From: GWB1-38-13 sp964488535 | Lineage (GTDB): Bacteria; Patescibacteriota; Microgenomatia; UBA8517 | Assembly (NCBI GenBank): GCA_964488535.1 | Contig: CAZAUT010000013.1 | Coordinates: 1-40,085 of the forward strand | Length of the DNA stretch: 40,085 nucleotides | Direction: 5' to 3' | Made by a program: the position numbers and the translations under genes | Notes under the pieces: model-generated | Told to the model about the DNA's origin: nothing | The model's database searches: none | What the model saw: the letters and a program-made list of their open reading frames with translations, nothing else | Shown here: in pieces, positions 14,236 through 22,818 of the stretch | Position numbering within the stretch: position 1 is the stretch's first letter | Layout: the number at the start of each line of letters is the position of its first letter

Positions 14236-14435
14236 TTTCTAAATCCTAAACAAATCCCAATTAATTAAACACTAAACTCTAATATCTAAATCCTAACTAA
14301 ATCCAAAATTCAAAATTCCAATGTTTATAACATTTTTTATTTATGATTTGATCATTGTTTAGGATTTAAAGTTTAGGATTTAGGATTTGAGTATTGTTTA
14401 GATTAATTAGATCAATTAGGTTAATTTTTCAGGGT
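14231..14435. repeat. Inverted-repeat spacer between atpA and atpG, TAAATCCTAAAC vocabulary
   Basis: The left arm (14231-14304) repeats CTAAATCCTAAAC, ACTAAACTCTAA and CTAAATCCTAACTAAATCC. The right arm (about 14356-14410) repeats the complement: GTTTAGGATTTAAAG, TTTAGGATTTAGGATTTGAG and GTTTAGATTAATTAG. The arms are separated by an AT-rich centre. The left arm begins at the atpA stop codon. An ATG at 14394 is in frame with atpG but lies inside the right arm. Confidence 0.7.
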
Positions 14436-15299
14436 ATGTCTAATCAAAGAACGATAAAAAAACGGATATTATCTGTCAAAAATATAAAAAAAATCTCAAA
14501 AGCTTTGGAGATGGTTGCTGCATCAAAAGTGCAAAAGGCACAGGATAAAGCCACATCGTCAAAACCTTTTGCGGAAAAAATTTATGATTTGGTGGCAAGG
14601 CTTAAACCCGCGGTATCGGCAAAGGAAATTCCTCTTTTACGTCTAAACAAAGTAACAGGAGATCGGCTTTTTGTAATAATTACGTCGGACAGGGGTCTTT
14701 GCGGAAGTCTGAACTCCAATCTTTTAAGACACACAATCCGATTTCTTGATAATTTTAATGACGGAAAAAATTATTTCATTACCGTCGGAAAAAAAGGACG
14801 CAACTTAGCCATTGAAAACGGTGAATTGTTGGCAGATTTTTCGGATATTAAACCACGCATATCAACCGTTTCTTTTATCGCAAAAACCATAATTGATGAA
14901 TTTGTTTCACAGCGGATTGACGCATGCTACCTTTCCTATAGTGATTTTATTTCAGCCTTAAATCAGGAAGCGAAAATAAAACAGATACTTCCTTTATCGG
15001 AGTTAAAAGCCGGTGAATCCCAAGTTCTAAAAACACAGGTTCGTTATGAATACGAACCAAATGAGGAAGAATTGTTGAAAAGTGTGCTTCCTTTTTATAT
15101 CGAAAACCAAGTTAGAGACGTATTGTTTGAATCGGAAGCTTCAGAACATAGTGCAAGAATGGTTGCCATGAAAAATGCTGCCGACAATGCTGACAATTTG
15201 TCGTACAATCTGAATTTGCAATACAATAAAATAAGACAGCAGGTTGTGACATCGGAAATATCCGATATTGTTACAGCCGGATTATCATTACAAAAATGA
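14436..15299 (+). CDS. atpG: F0F1 ATP synthase subunit gamma
   Basis: A 287-aa central-shaft subunit, the same length as E. coli gamma. The N-terminal coiled-coil helix (KKRILSVKNIKKISKALEMV) and the C-terminal one (LNLQYNKIRQQVVTSEISDI) form the rotor, with the Rossmann-like middle domain marked by TSDRGLCGSLNSNL. Start: an ATG at 14394 would add 14 residues encoded by the inverted repeat; the ATG at 14436 (MSNQRTIKKR) fits the family and has CAGGG just upstream. The stop overlaps the atpD start (ATGA, 15296-15299). Confidence 0.95.
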   Translation: MSNQRTIKKRILSVKNIKKISKALEMVAASKVQKAQDKATSSKPFAEKIYDLVARLKPAVSAKEIPLLRLNKVTGDRLFVIITSDRGLCGSLNSNLLRHTIRFLDNFNDGKNYFITVGKKGRNLAIENGELLADFSDIKPRISTVSFIAKTIIDEFVSQRIDACYLSYSDFISALNQEAKIKQILPLSELKAGESQVLKTQVRYEYEPNEEELLKSVLPFYIENQVRDVLFESEASEHSARMVAMKNAADNADNLSYNLNLQYNKIRQQVVTSEISDIVTAGLSLQK

Positions 15300-16666
15300 A
15301 CAGGGGAATTTTAATACAAATTATTGGCTCTGTTGTGGACGTCACTTTTGACGATCTGCCTGCGATCAGAAATGGATTGGTTATCAAATCTCCCGATGGG
15401 GATCTTGTCTGCGAAGTTCAGCAACATTTGTCCGGCGGTGCGGTACGTGCATTAGTTTTCGGACCCACCGAAGGTCTGTCTCGGGGTCTTGAAGTAGTGG
15501 ATACAGAAATGCCGGTTTCAGTTCCCGTTGGAGAAAAGACGCTCGGTAGAATATTTGATGTTTTGGGGAATACGGTTGACGGTGGGAAGAAGATTGAAAA
15601 AGGCGAAGTATGGCCAATTTATCGTCCGGCACCTCTCTTGGAAGAACAAAAGACTACACCCGAGGTTTTTGAGACGGGAATAAAAGTCATTGACCTTGTT
15701 TGTCCTTTTGTAAAGGGCGGAAAAGTAGCTGTATTTGGAGGCGCGGGAGTTGGGAAAACAGTTATTATCATGGAACTTATTCATAACGTGGCAAAAGAAC
15801 ACGGCGGATATTCGGTTTTTGCCGGTGTTGGTGAAAGGTCCCGTGAAGGGAACGAATTGTGGAACGAAATGAAAACTTCAAAAGTCCTTGAGAAAGCGGT
15901 TATGGTATATGGACAAATGAACGAACCACCCTCGAACCGCTTGCGTGTTGCGTTGACTGCCCTTACTATGGCTGAATATTTCAGAGATAAAAAACACCAG
16001 GATGTACTTCTTTTTATTGATAATATTTTCCGTTTTGCCCAGGCAGGAAGTGAAGTTTCTGCGCTTATGGGAAGAATTCCATCCGCCGTTGGATATCAGC
16101 CAACACTAGCTTCCGAAATGGCTGAATTGCAGGAAAGAATAACATCAACCTATAAAGGATCTATTACTTCCGTCCAGGCGGTTTATGTTCCGGCGGATGA
16201 CTATACCGATCCGGCACCGGTTGCAACGTTTGCACATTTGGACTCGTCTGTTGCACTTGAAAGAGCACTTGCCGAACAGGGTTTGTATCCTGCCGTAGAT
16301 CCTCTTACTTCTTCCTCTTCGATTTTGGATCCTTCGGTTGTTGGCGAAAAACACTATAAAACAACCCGCGAAGTTCAAAGAGTACTGCAAAGATACAAGG
16401 AACTTCAGGACATTATCGCAATACTGGGTGTTGAAGAATTGTCAGATGAAGACAGGCTTTTGGTATCCCGCGCAAGAAAGATACAAAGATTTTTGACTCA
16501 GCCAATGGCAGTAGCAGAAGGGTTTACCGGACGCGCAGGAAAATATGTATCTATTGCGGATACGGTGAGCGGTTTTTCTCAGATACTTGACGGTTCAATG
16601 GATAAATTTAATGAAGCGGATTTTTATATGGTTGGTTCCATAGATGAAGTAAAAGATAAAAAATGA
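15296..16666 (+). CDS. atpD: F0F1 ATP synthase subunit beta
   Basis: A 456-aa catalytic subunit. Walker A is GGAGVGKT (148-155), the catalytic glutamate lies in GVGERSREGNELWNEM, Walker B is DVLLFIDNIFRFAQAGSEVS, and the loop ALMGRIPSAVGYQPTLASEM (DELSEED-type region later as ELSDED) is intact. The Ser in GERSREG replaces the more usual Thr. It is coupled to atpG and atpC by ATGA overlaps at both ends, so gamma, beta and epsilon are translated as one block. Confidence 0.97.
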   Translation: MNRGILIQIIGSVVDVTFDDLPAIRNGLVIKSPDGDLVCEVQQHLSGGAVRALVFGPTEGLSRGLEVVDTEMPVSVPVGEKTLGRIFDVLGNTVDGGKKIEKGEVWPIYRPAPLLEEQKTTPEVFETGIKVIDLVCPFVKGGKVAVFGGAGVGKTVIIMELIHNVAKEHGGYSVFAGVGERSREGNELWNEMKTSKVLEKAVMVYGQMNEPPSNRLRVALTALTMAEYFRDKKHQDVLLFIDNIFRFAQAGSEVSALMGRIPSAVGYQPTLASEMAELQERITSTYKGSITSVQAVYVPADDYTDPAPVATFAHLDSSVALERALAEQGLYPAVDPLTSSSSILDPSVVGEKHYKTTREVQRVLQRYKELQDIIAILGVEELSDEDRLLVSRARKIQRFLTQPMAVAEGFTGRAGKYVSIADTVSGFSQILDGSMDKFNEADFYMVGSIDEVKDKK

Positions 16667-17079
16667 ATTTCCATTTGCAGGTTCTTTCTCCGGAAAAAAG
16701 CATTTATGAAGATGTTGTTGACGAGATATCGTTACCAACATTGTCGGGGGAAATTACGGTTTTACCACGTCATATGTCTTTGGTTACTCCTCTTACTTTT
16801 GGGGAAGTGCATATTAAAAAACAGGGTGTTGAAATTGGTTACTACACTATCGGAAAAGGACTTTTTTTTGTCAGTGGTAACAATGCGTCATTATTGATCG
16901 AAGATGTAAAATCTTCCGATGAGATTTCTGAAAATGAAGTTGAAGCAGCCAGAAAGAAGGCGCATGAATTAATTGAGAGAGGTGTTACACCCGAGGAAAA
17001 ACTGCAGGGGACTTATCTTCTGCGCCGGAGTTTGACCGATCTTAAACTGATAAGAAAAAGACAGAGAAAATTTGCATAA
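16663..17079 (+). CDS. atpC: F0F1 ATP synthase subunit epsilon
   Basis: A 138-aa rotor subunit: an N-terminal beta-sandwich (residues 1-85, SLPTLSGEITVLPRHMSLVT) that binds gamma and the c-ring, then a C-terminal pair of helices (about 90-135) that in other bacteria can extend and inhibit hydrolysis. The length is normal, so the inhibitory hairpin is kept. It is the last atp gene. Its last codons overlap the -35 region of the next gene's promoter, and no clear terminator follows. Confidence 0.93.
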   Translation: MNFHLQVLSPEKSIYEDVVDEISLPTLSGEITVLPRHMSLVTPLTFGEVHIKKQGVEIGYYTIGKGLFFVSGNNASLLIEDVKSSDEISENEVEAARKKAHELIERGVTPEEKLQGTYLLRRSLTDLKLIRKRQRKFA

Positions 17080-17106
17080 AACGCTTTTCGGTATATAATG
17101 GGGAAA
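17071..17106 (+). promoter_or_regulatory. Promoter overlapping the end of atpC
   Basis: TTTGCA (17071-17076), a 17-nt spacer and a perfect TATAAT (17094-17099), then 7 nt to the ATG at 17107. An in-frame ATG at 17098 lies inside the -10 box and cannot be on the transcript, so 17107 is the likely start. Confidence 0.65.
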
Positions 17107-17556
17107 ATGAGAGTCAAGGATGTGATGACGAAGTGTGTTATTACCCTATCCGAACATGCATCTTTTGACGATATATTAAAAATATTCAGAAAGAATAAAA
17201 TATCCGGGGCTCCCGTAGTTAATAATGAAAAAAAGTTGGTTGGAATCATATCGGAAAAAGATCTTCTGTATAAATTATTTCCATCCGAAAAGGAGTTTTA
17301 CAAAAATGTCGAATATTATTTTAACGAATCGCACCGGAACGACGACTTCTCAAGAATAAGAAGACTTAAAGCTTCAAAAATTATGACCCGCGATGTTATA
17401 TACGCTAATGAAGACGACCATATATTGACCGCTTGCGCGATGCTTTTGATTCACAATATAAGAAGGCTTCCTGTTGTCAAAGATGGGAAAATTGTCGGAA
17501 TCGTGACCACGAACAATGTCTTCAAGAATTATCTATCTCACGCAACTTCAAAATAG
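17107..17556 (+). CDS. CBS-domain pair protein
   Basis: A 149-aa protein made of two CBS motifs: VKDVMTKCVITL...ISGAPVVNNEKKLVGIISEKDL and SKIMTRDVIYA...IRRLPVVKDGKIVGIVTTNNV. The pair forms a Bateman module that usually binds adenine nucleotides, SAM or similar ligands. No catalytic domain is attached. Between the motifs is a linker of about 35 residues with a charged stretch (NESHRNDDFSRIRRLK). Being next to the ATP synthase operon, an energy-sensing role is possible but not shown. The start is chosen from the promoter geometry. Confidence 0.88.
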   Translation: MRVKDVMTKCVITLSEHASFDDILKIFRKNKISGAPVVNNEKKLVGIISEKDLLYKLFPSEKEFYKNVEYYFNESHRNDDFSRIRRLKASKIMTRDVIYANEDDHILTACAMLLIHNIRRLPVVKDGKIVGIVTTNNVFKNYLSHATSK

Positions 17557-17587
17557 TCTGTTTTTTGTGTTAAACTAAAACAAACGT

Positions 17588-18301
17588 ATGGCGAAAATTA
17601 TCGATGAAATATCCTTCTTTCTTCCCGCTTACAACGAAGAAAGTAATATTGAAAGGTCGGTTCTTGAACTTAAAAAAGTATTGGAAAAGGTTGCAGAAAA
17701 TTGGGAAATAATCATCGTTGATGATGGGTCAAAGGACAAAACGGGAGAAATTGCTGACGGTTTAAGTCGAAAATTTAAGTCAAATATCAAAGTTACGCAT
17801 CACAAACCTAACCGAGGCTACGGTGGTGCTTTAAAAACAGGGTTCGAAACGGCAAAATACAAGTGGGTTGCATTTGCCGATTCTGACGGGCAGTTCGATT
17901 ACTCCGAAATAGTCAAGTTTATTGAAAAACAAAAAGAAACTAATTCGGATTTGGTGCTTGGGATAAGATCCGAAAGAGCAGATTCTTTTTTACGAAAACT
18001 TTTCACCCTTGTTTGGTCGAAAATTTTACCGAGAATTTTATTGGGTCTTCGGGTGACGGATTATTCATGCGGTTTTAAATTGCTACGGAAAAAAGTATAT
18101 AACACCGTTCAACCTCTTGTGGGGGAGGAAAAAGTGACTCAAATTGAAATGCTTACAAAAGCACAGCGTGCAGGTTTTAAGTTTGCAGAAATAAAAGTAA
18201 AGCATTTACCCAGAATTTACGGTCACCAGACAGGAGCAGATATCAGGGTGATTGTAAAAAGTATAAAAGATCTTGTGAACCTATGGAAACAGCTTCGATA
18301 A
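17588..18301 (+). CDS. GT2 polyprenol-phosphate sugar transferase (DPM1-like)
   Basis: A 237-aa GT-A enzyme without membrane helices. Family 2 hallmarks: FFLPAYNEESNIERS, IVDDGSKDKT for the nucleotide, and FADSDGQFD as the metal-binding region, plus YSCGFKLLRK near the acceptor site. It is likely to load a sugar from an NDP-sugar onto polyprenyl phosphate on the inner membrane face. An extended -10 (TG at 17568-17569, TAAACT at 17571-17576) lies 11 nt before the ATG. Its stop shares a base with the start of the following GT-C gene (TAATG), so lipid-sugar synthesis and use are probably coupled. Confidence 0.88.
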   Translation: MAKIIDEISFFLPAYNEESNIERSVLELKKVLEKVAENWEIIIVDDGSKDKTGEIADGLSRKFKSNIKVTHHKPNRGYGGALKTGFETAKYKWVAFADSDGQFDYSEIVKFIEKQKETNSDLVLGIRSERADSFLRKLFTLVWSKILPRILLGLRVTDYSCGFKLLRKKVYNTVQPLVGEEKVTQIEMLTKAQRAGFKFAEIKVKHLPRIYGHQTGADIRVIVKSIKDLVNLWKQLR

Positions 18302-19944
18302 TGGAAAAGATTCAACGCTTTATCAAAAATAACAAAAAAGAGTTTTTTTTCCTCTTTTCGATACTTTTTATTGCAGCATTCCTCCGTTTATACAAAATTG
18401 CCGACTACATGACCTTTTTGGGTGATGAGGGAAGAGATGCGATAATTGTACGGCGGTTGATAGTGAATTTTGATCCTATTCTTATTGGACCCGGTACATC
18501 GATCGGAAACATGTATTTGGGACCTCTTTATTACTATCTTTCGGCACCGTTTCTTTATTTTGCAAATTTTTCACCCGTCGGTCCATCGGTAATGGTTGCT
18601 CTTTTTGGAGTAGTTACGGTTTTTTTGATTTGGTATATGGGAAGAGTGTGGTTTGGGAAAGTCGCCGGAATTGTTTCATCTTTGTTATATGCACTGTCTC
18701 CGGTTGTTATTATTTATAACCGTTCAAGTTGGAATCCGAATATCATGCCGTTTTTCGCTCTTCTTACAATATTCTCTTTGTGGAAAGTATGGGGAGAAGG
18801 AAAATACCGATGGTTTACTGTTATGGGAATTTCTTTCGCTTTCGTTCTTCAATCCCACTATTTGGGACTTCTACTTCTTCTAACGATAATTATTTTTTGG
18901 ATGGTTGCATGTCGAAATATAGTAATGAATTCCAAACTTCAACCTCAAAATTCTAAATGGTACGGTAAAACTTACCCTCCCGAGCCCGTCGAAGAACAAA
19001 TCAAAAATGGCAAGTCACAAATCACGATCTTTTTGGTCAACACCTTTGCAGGTTTGGTGATTTTTTTATTATTAATGAGTCCACTCTTAATCTTCGACCT
19101 TCGTCACAATTTCATGAATTTCAATGCAATTAAAACATTCTTTTCTCAAAGAGAAACAACAGTTTCGGTTAAACCGTGGAAATCAATTCCGAATATTTAC
19201 CCTATTTTTAGGGATAATATTGTATACCGTCTCGTTGCCAGCCAAAATATTTTGGTGGGAAAGATATCAGTAAATATAATTATTATATCAGTTATAACAT
19301 TTATAGTGGTTATACTATTCAAACTTAAAAAAGTTCTTTTCTCATTTGATCAAAAACTGGTATTTAATAAAAGTGTTTTTCTTTTAATCGTTTGGATTGC
19401 TATTGGTTTGATAGGTCTTGGCCTTTATAAACAGCATGTATATGACCATTACTTCGGCTTTCTTTTTCCGGCAGTATATTTGCTGATAGGAGCAATTCAT
19501 CAGAAATTCATAAACATGAATTTTGATGGCCTGAAGATTATTTCTACCACTTGGATTATTATATTATTGGCGACATATATAGTTTATTCCCCGATCAGAT
19601 ATTCACCGAATTACCAGATGAAAAGAGCACTGGATGTTGCATATTTAATTTCAAACGATGCAGGGAAAAGTATTTTTAATCTGGCGGTTATTGCCGAAAG
19701 AAATTATGAGGACGGATACCAGTATTTTCTGGAAAAAGAGAGATCAAACGTTACCGACATTGATGCTCAGCGGTTGACGGATACTGTAGGAGAATATCTG
19801 TATGTTGTTTGTGAAATGCCGGAAGAAAAATGCGATCCGGTAAACTCACCAAAGGCCGAGGTTGCAAATTTTGGCTGGAGCAAAGTTGTTGAGAAATGGA
19901 ACACAAGCGGTGTTACAATATTCAAGCTCGCCCACGCCCTTTAA
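18301..19944 (+). CDS. GT-C membrane glycosyltransferase (PMT/ArnT-like) with an in-frame insertion
   Basis: A 547-aa polytopic enzyme. The first outer loop holds the acidic motif FLGDEGRDAIIVRRL, and a later loop has NRSSWNPNIMPFFALL, as in ArnT/PMT-like GT-C enzymes that take sugars from polyprenyl phosphates. About 10-12 helices are followed by a C-terminal soluble domain. The stretch encoded by about 18925-19030 (NSKLQPQNSKWYGK...QIKNGKSQITI) looks like intergenic repeat DNA within the frame. An ATG at 18283 is possible, but 18301 (MEKIQRF) overlaps the GT2 stop by 1 nt and is preferred. The stop lies in a perfect hairpin. Confidence 0.8.
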   Translation: MEKIQRFIKNNKKEFFFLFSILFIAAFLRLYKIADYMTFLGDEGRDAIIVRRLIVNFDPILIGPGTSIGNMYLGPLYYYLSAPFLYFANFSPVGPSVMVALFGVVTVFLIWYMGRVWFGKVAGIVSSLLYALSPVVIIYNRSSWNPNIMPFFALLTIFSLWKVWGEGKYRWFTVMGISFAFVLQSHYLGLLLLLTIIIFWMVACRNIVMNSKLQPQNSKWYGKTYPPEPVEEQIKNGKSQITIFLVNTFAGLVIFLLLMSPLLIFDLRHNFMNFNAIKTFFSQRETTVSVKPWKSIPNIYPIFRDNIVYRLVASQNILVGKISVNIIIISVITFIVVILFKLKKVLFSFDQKLVFNKSVFLLIVWIAIGLIGLGLYKQHVYDHYFGFLFPAVYLLIGAIHQKFINMNFDGLKIISTTWIIILLATYIVYSPIRYSPNYQMKRALDVAYLISNDAGKSIFNLAVIAERNYEDGYQYFLEKERSNVTDIDAQRLTDTVGEYLYVVCEMPEEKCDPVNSPKAEVANFGWSKVVEKWNTSGVTIFKLAHAL

Positions 19945-19962
19945 AGACACGGTCTTTAAAGG
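19938..19962. terminator. Perfect 11-bp hairpin containing the stop codon
   Basis: CCTTTAAAGAC (19938-19948) pairs with GTCTTTAAAGG (19952-19962) around the loop ACG. The TAA stop (19942-19944) is inside the left arm. There is no T-run after it, so it is a 3'-end or transcript-stability structure more than a classic terminator. Confidence 0.6.
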
Positions 19963-20062
19963 TGTATATAGTATATTATATAGTATATGGCACAAATACC
20001 CGACTCGAAGGGGTGTGTATAGAATTTTAGAATATAGAATATAGTACAAGGTATTTTTGTCT

Positions 20063-20093
20063 GTCATTCCCGATCTAACCGGGAATCTTTGAC
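20063..20093. repeat. Palindrome ATTCCCG...CGGGAAT
   Basis: ATTCCCG (20066-20072) and CGGGAAT (20080-20086) form a perfect 7-bp stem with a 7-nt loop, extended by GTC and GAC further out. It resembles the widespread dispersed palindrome TCATTCCCGCG...CGGGAATC. The rest of this spacer (19963-20060) is repeated TATAGTATAT/GAATATAGAATATAG words. Confidence 0.5.
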
Positions 20094-20126
20094 GAGGTCT
20101 TAAGCTTCGCTTATATAAATAAAACC
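20089..20126 (+). promoter_or_regulatory. Promoter for the DHH phosphoesterase gene
   Basis: TTGACG (20089-20094), a 17-nt spacer and TATATA (20112-20117), then 9 nt to the ATG at 20127. The -35 starts in the outer arm of the ATTCCCG palindrome. Confidence 0.6.
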
Positions 20127-21125
20127 ATGAATTACCAGGAATCGAAACAAATTCTCAAGGAAATCAGGAAGGCAAACAATATTCTTATAAATTGTCACAG
20201 AAACCCCGATCCCGACTCGGTTGGCTCCGCCCTTGCCCTTTATAATGTTTTGATGGCGATGGGAAAAACAGTTGATGTGGTCTGTGCAAGCACGGAAATA
20301 TACGAACCCGTTTCGTACCTTACTGGTTATAGTAAAATTCAAAAAAATGTAGATTTCAAACAATTTGACCACAGCAGATACGACTTATTCATTTCTCCCG
20401 ACACGTCAACCTTTGAAAGAGTTACCGACAATAAAGATATTCCTGTTTTTCAAACAAAAACGGTTGTTATAGACCACCACAAGACCAATACACGATTCGG
20501 AACTATCAACCTGGTTGATGACAAAAAAACTTCGGTAGGGGAATTGTTGTTCGATCTGTTTAGTGATTGGAATTTTGAAATCGGCAAAGAAACCGCCGAT
20601 TGTTTAATGGTAGCAATTGTTGGTGATACGGGAGCTTTCAGATACCCCCATTCAACGACACATACTTTTTATGTTGTTCAGAAGTTGATGGAGATAGGCG
20701 CCGACAAAGACAGAGCCATATTTAGCATTTATCGGAATGACGATTTCAACATATTGAAATTTTGGGGAGAAATATTATCAAGACTGTGCATCGACCAAGA
20801 AAGGAAGTATGTCTGGTCTGCAGTACCCTACGAAATTTTTAAGAAATACGGAAAACCGCCGACCGGCAGGGAAACGGCTGCAAGCGCATTCACACAAACG
20901 GTCAAAGATACGAATTTTGGATTTATTGCCGTTGAGCAGGAGAAAAACCATTTGAGGATTAGTTTTCGTTCAAGGACCGGTTTCGACACTTCAGAAATTG
21001 CATCCGACCTGGGGGGTGGGGGACATGTCTATGCTTCGGGAGGACACATAGAAAATATGCAATTCGAAGAAGCCGTTAACTACCTGCTTAAAACCGTTAA
21101 TAAACACTGTGACAGTGAATCATAA
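20127..21125 (+). CDS. DHH-family phosphoesterase, NrnA-like oligoribonuclease / pAp phosphatase
   Basis: A 332-aa cytoplasmic enzyme. The DHH domain has NCHRNPDPDSVGS (His24, Asp28, Asp30), SPDTST (Asp92), the DHH triad IDHHKTN (Asp116, His117, His118) and IVGDTGAFR (Asp167), all Mn2+ ligands. The C-terminal DHHA1 domain ends with the glycine loop GGGGHVYASGG. NrnA-type enzymes degrade 2-5-nt RNA and dephosphorylate pAp. Length is normal. It stands among glycosyltransferases with its own promoter, so its job is probably unrelated to them; the next gene starts only 6 bp downstream and may be read with it. Confidence 0.92.
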   Translation: MNYQESKQILKEIRKANNILINCHRNPDPDSVGSALALYNVLMAMGKTVDVVCASTEIYEPVSYLTGYSKIQKNVDFKQFDHSRYDLFISPDTSTFERVTDNKDIPVFQTKTVVIDHHKTNTRFGTINLVDDKKTSVGELLFDLFSDWNFEIGKETADCLMVAIVGDTGAFRYPHSTTHTFYVVQKLMEIGADKDRAIFSIYRNDDFNILKFWGEILSRLCIDQERKYVWSAVPYEIFKKYGKPPTGRETAASAFTQTVKDTNFGFIAVEQEKNHLRISFRSRTGFDTSEIASDLGGGGHVYASGGHIENMQFEEAVNYLLKTVNKHCDSES

Positions 21126-21131
21126 ATTTAC

Positions 21132-22685
21132 ATGAAAAAAGTTAACATTCTCTTTCAAAATTGGTTTGCCTGTGTCACGCTCATCCTAATTTTGATAGGA
21201 GCATTTTATATAAGAACTTATCGTTTAAACGATCTTCTGGGATTTTACTACGATCAGGGTCGAGATGCTTTGGTAATTTGGAAACTGTGGCATGAAGGAA
21301 AACCTTTTCTTATAGGTCCGGTTACAGGTTTGGAAGGAATATTTTTAGGTCCCTTTTATTATTTTTTAATTGCCCCTTTTTATTTGATTGGCGGTGGAAA
21401 CCCAGTAGTTCCCGCAGTATTTCTGGTCTTTCTTTCGGTAACCGCCGTTTATTTTTTATATAAAATGGGGGCCGAAATGCATTCCAAAACCGCTGCATTA
21501 ATTGCATCCGCAATTACGTCATTTTCCTACTACATAATCTATAATTCACGCTGGCTTTCAAATCCTAACCCGATGTTTTTGTTAAGCGTGCTTTTTTTAT
21601 ATTCATTATGGAAGATTATCGATGACGGCCGGAAAAAGTGGTGGCCGGCCAGCGTTTTAATACTTGGAATTTCTCTTCACTTTGAGTCGGCAAGCGCAGT
21701 GTTTTACATACCGTTATTTATTATTTTTTCACTCTGGAGAATTCTTTCTTTGTATTCGTTAAAAAACCTGTTGTCGAAAGCGTGGAGGATAAGTTTTCTT
21801 AAAAGAAATAAAAAAATAATATTTGTTTCGGGTATGGTATTTATCGCCACATTATTACCACAGTTACTCTTTAACATCAGACACAACAACATTCTTTTTG
21901 ATAATTTCATGAAACTTTTTTTTCAGGAAAAAGCATTTGGAAAACCTCTGACAATATTTATTTTGGAAACAAGGATTGGCTATTTCTGGAATGTATTTAT
22001 GAATAAAATATTTATCGGAATAAACAAAGAATCGGTTATATTTTCGGCTTTGGCTGCCGGAGCACTAATTGTAAGTAAAAGAAGATTGAAAAAAGGTGTA
22101 ATTGCACTATTTTCAATATTTTTGATTACCCCCATGGTAGGATATACCCTGTTCCAGGGAAATTTCGGTAATATTTATGATTACTATATGATTGGATATT
22201 TCTTTCCGTTTATGCTTCTTTTTGCAATCGGTCTGGCCGAACTTTTCCGAACCTTTATCGGAAAAATTATGTTGATATATTTCTTTATTTTCTTTTTTAA
22301 GATAAACATGATACCAATTGGTGGAATATTCAAGAATCCAATGGACGGTCCGACGGATATAAAATTTACGAGCCAAAAAAAAGCCGTAGATTGGGTTTTT
22401 GAAGACGCTGCTGGAAGGGGGGTATACAATGTTGATGTATATGTTCCCCCCGTAATACCTTATGCATACGATTACCTTTTTCTTTGGCGTGGTAGTGAAA
22501 GATGCGGACAGACACTTTGCGGAAAAGTAGATTATCTAACACCGATATTATATACGCTTTATGAAAAAGATCCTCCCCACCCGGAAAGACTGAAAGCTTG
22601 GCTGGATAAACAGGAAGGCATAGGATATGTTGAAGAATCCGCAGTGTTTGGAGGAATTACGGTAGAGAGACGCAAACGCAAATAA
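21132..22685 (+). CDS. GT-C membrane glycosyltransferase, paralogue 2
   Basis: A 517-aa polytopic protein, a clear relative of the genes at 18301 and 22819. The first outer loop reads GFYYDQGRDALVIWKLW, then LIGPVTGLEGIFLGPFYYF, matching the loop of its neighbours. Here Gln replaces the Glu of the DEGRD motif, so only the two aspartates remain. A second loop has NSRWLSNPNPMFLLS. About ten membrane helices, then a C-terminal soluble part with DVYVPPVIPYAYDYLFLW. The C-terminal soluble part contains two Cys (CGQTLCGK) that may pair outside the cell. Donor and acceptor are unknown. The stop lies in the left arm of an inverted-repeat spacer. Confidence 0.78.
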   Translation: MKKVNILFQNWFACVTLILILIGAFYIRTYRLNDLLGFYYDQGRDALVIWKLWHEGKPFLIGPVTGLEGIFLGPFYYFLIAPFYLIGGGNPVVPAVFLVFLSVTAVYFLYKMGAEMHSKTAALIASAITSFSYYIIYNSRWLSNPNPMFLLSVLFLYSLWKIIDDGRKKWWPASVLILGISLHFESASAVFYIPLFIIFSLWRILSLYSLKNLLSKAWRISFLKRNKKIIFVSGMVFIATLLPQLLFNIRHNNILFDNFMKLFFQEKAFGKPLTIFILETRIGYFWNVFMNKIFIGINKESVIFSALAAGALIVSKRRLKKGVIALFSIFLITPMVGYTLFQGNFGNIYDYYMIGYFFPFMLLFAIGLAELFRTFIGKIMLIYFFIFFFKINMIPIGGIFKNPMDGPTDIKFTSQKKAVDWVFEDAAGRGVYNVDVYVPPVIPYAYDYLFLWRGSERCGQTLCGKVDYLTPILYTLYEKDPPHPERLKAWLDKQEGIGYVEESAVFGGITVERRKRK

Positions 22686-22818
22686 TGCTAATTAACCAAT
22701 TGGAACTAATTCAACTAATATTTGCGAATTATTTTCCATTTTACATTTAGCATTTAATGTTTTGTATTAGCAGGTATTCGTTGCATTCATACCCTTTCGT
22801 AGATTAGTATTATATTTA
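22681..22818. repeat. Stop-to-start inverted-repeat element, TACTAAT vocabulary, copy 2 (arms swapped)
   Basis: The left arm (22681-22729) reads ATAATGCTAATTAACCAATT, GGAACTAATTCAACTAATA. The right arm (about 22763-22817) is GTATTAGCAGGTATTCG, TTGCATTCATACCC and TAGATTAGTATTATATT. The complement of the right arm matches the left arm of copy 3 at 33036-33080, so this copy lies in the opposite orientation. TTGCAT (22781-22786), 18 nt and TAGTAT (22805-22810), 8 nt before the next ATG, form a promoter inside the arm. Confidence 0.7.
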
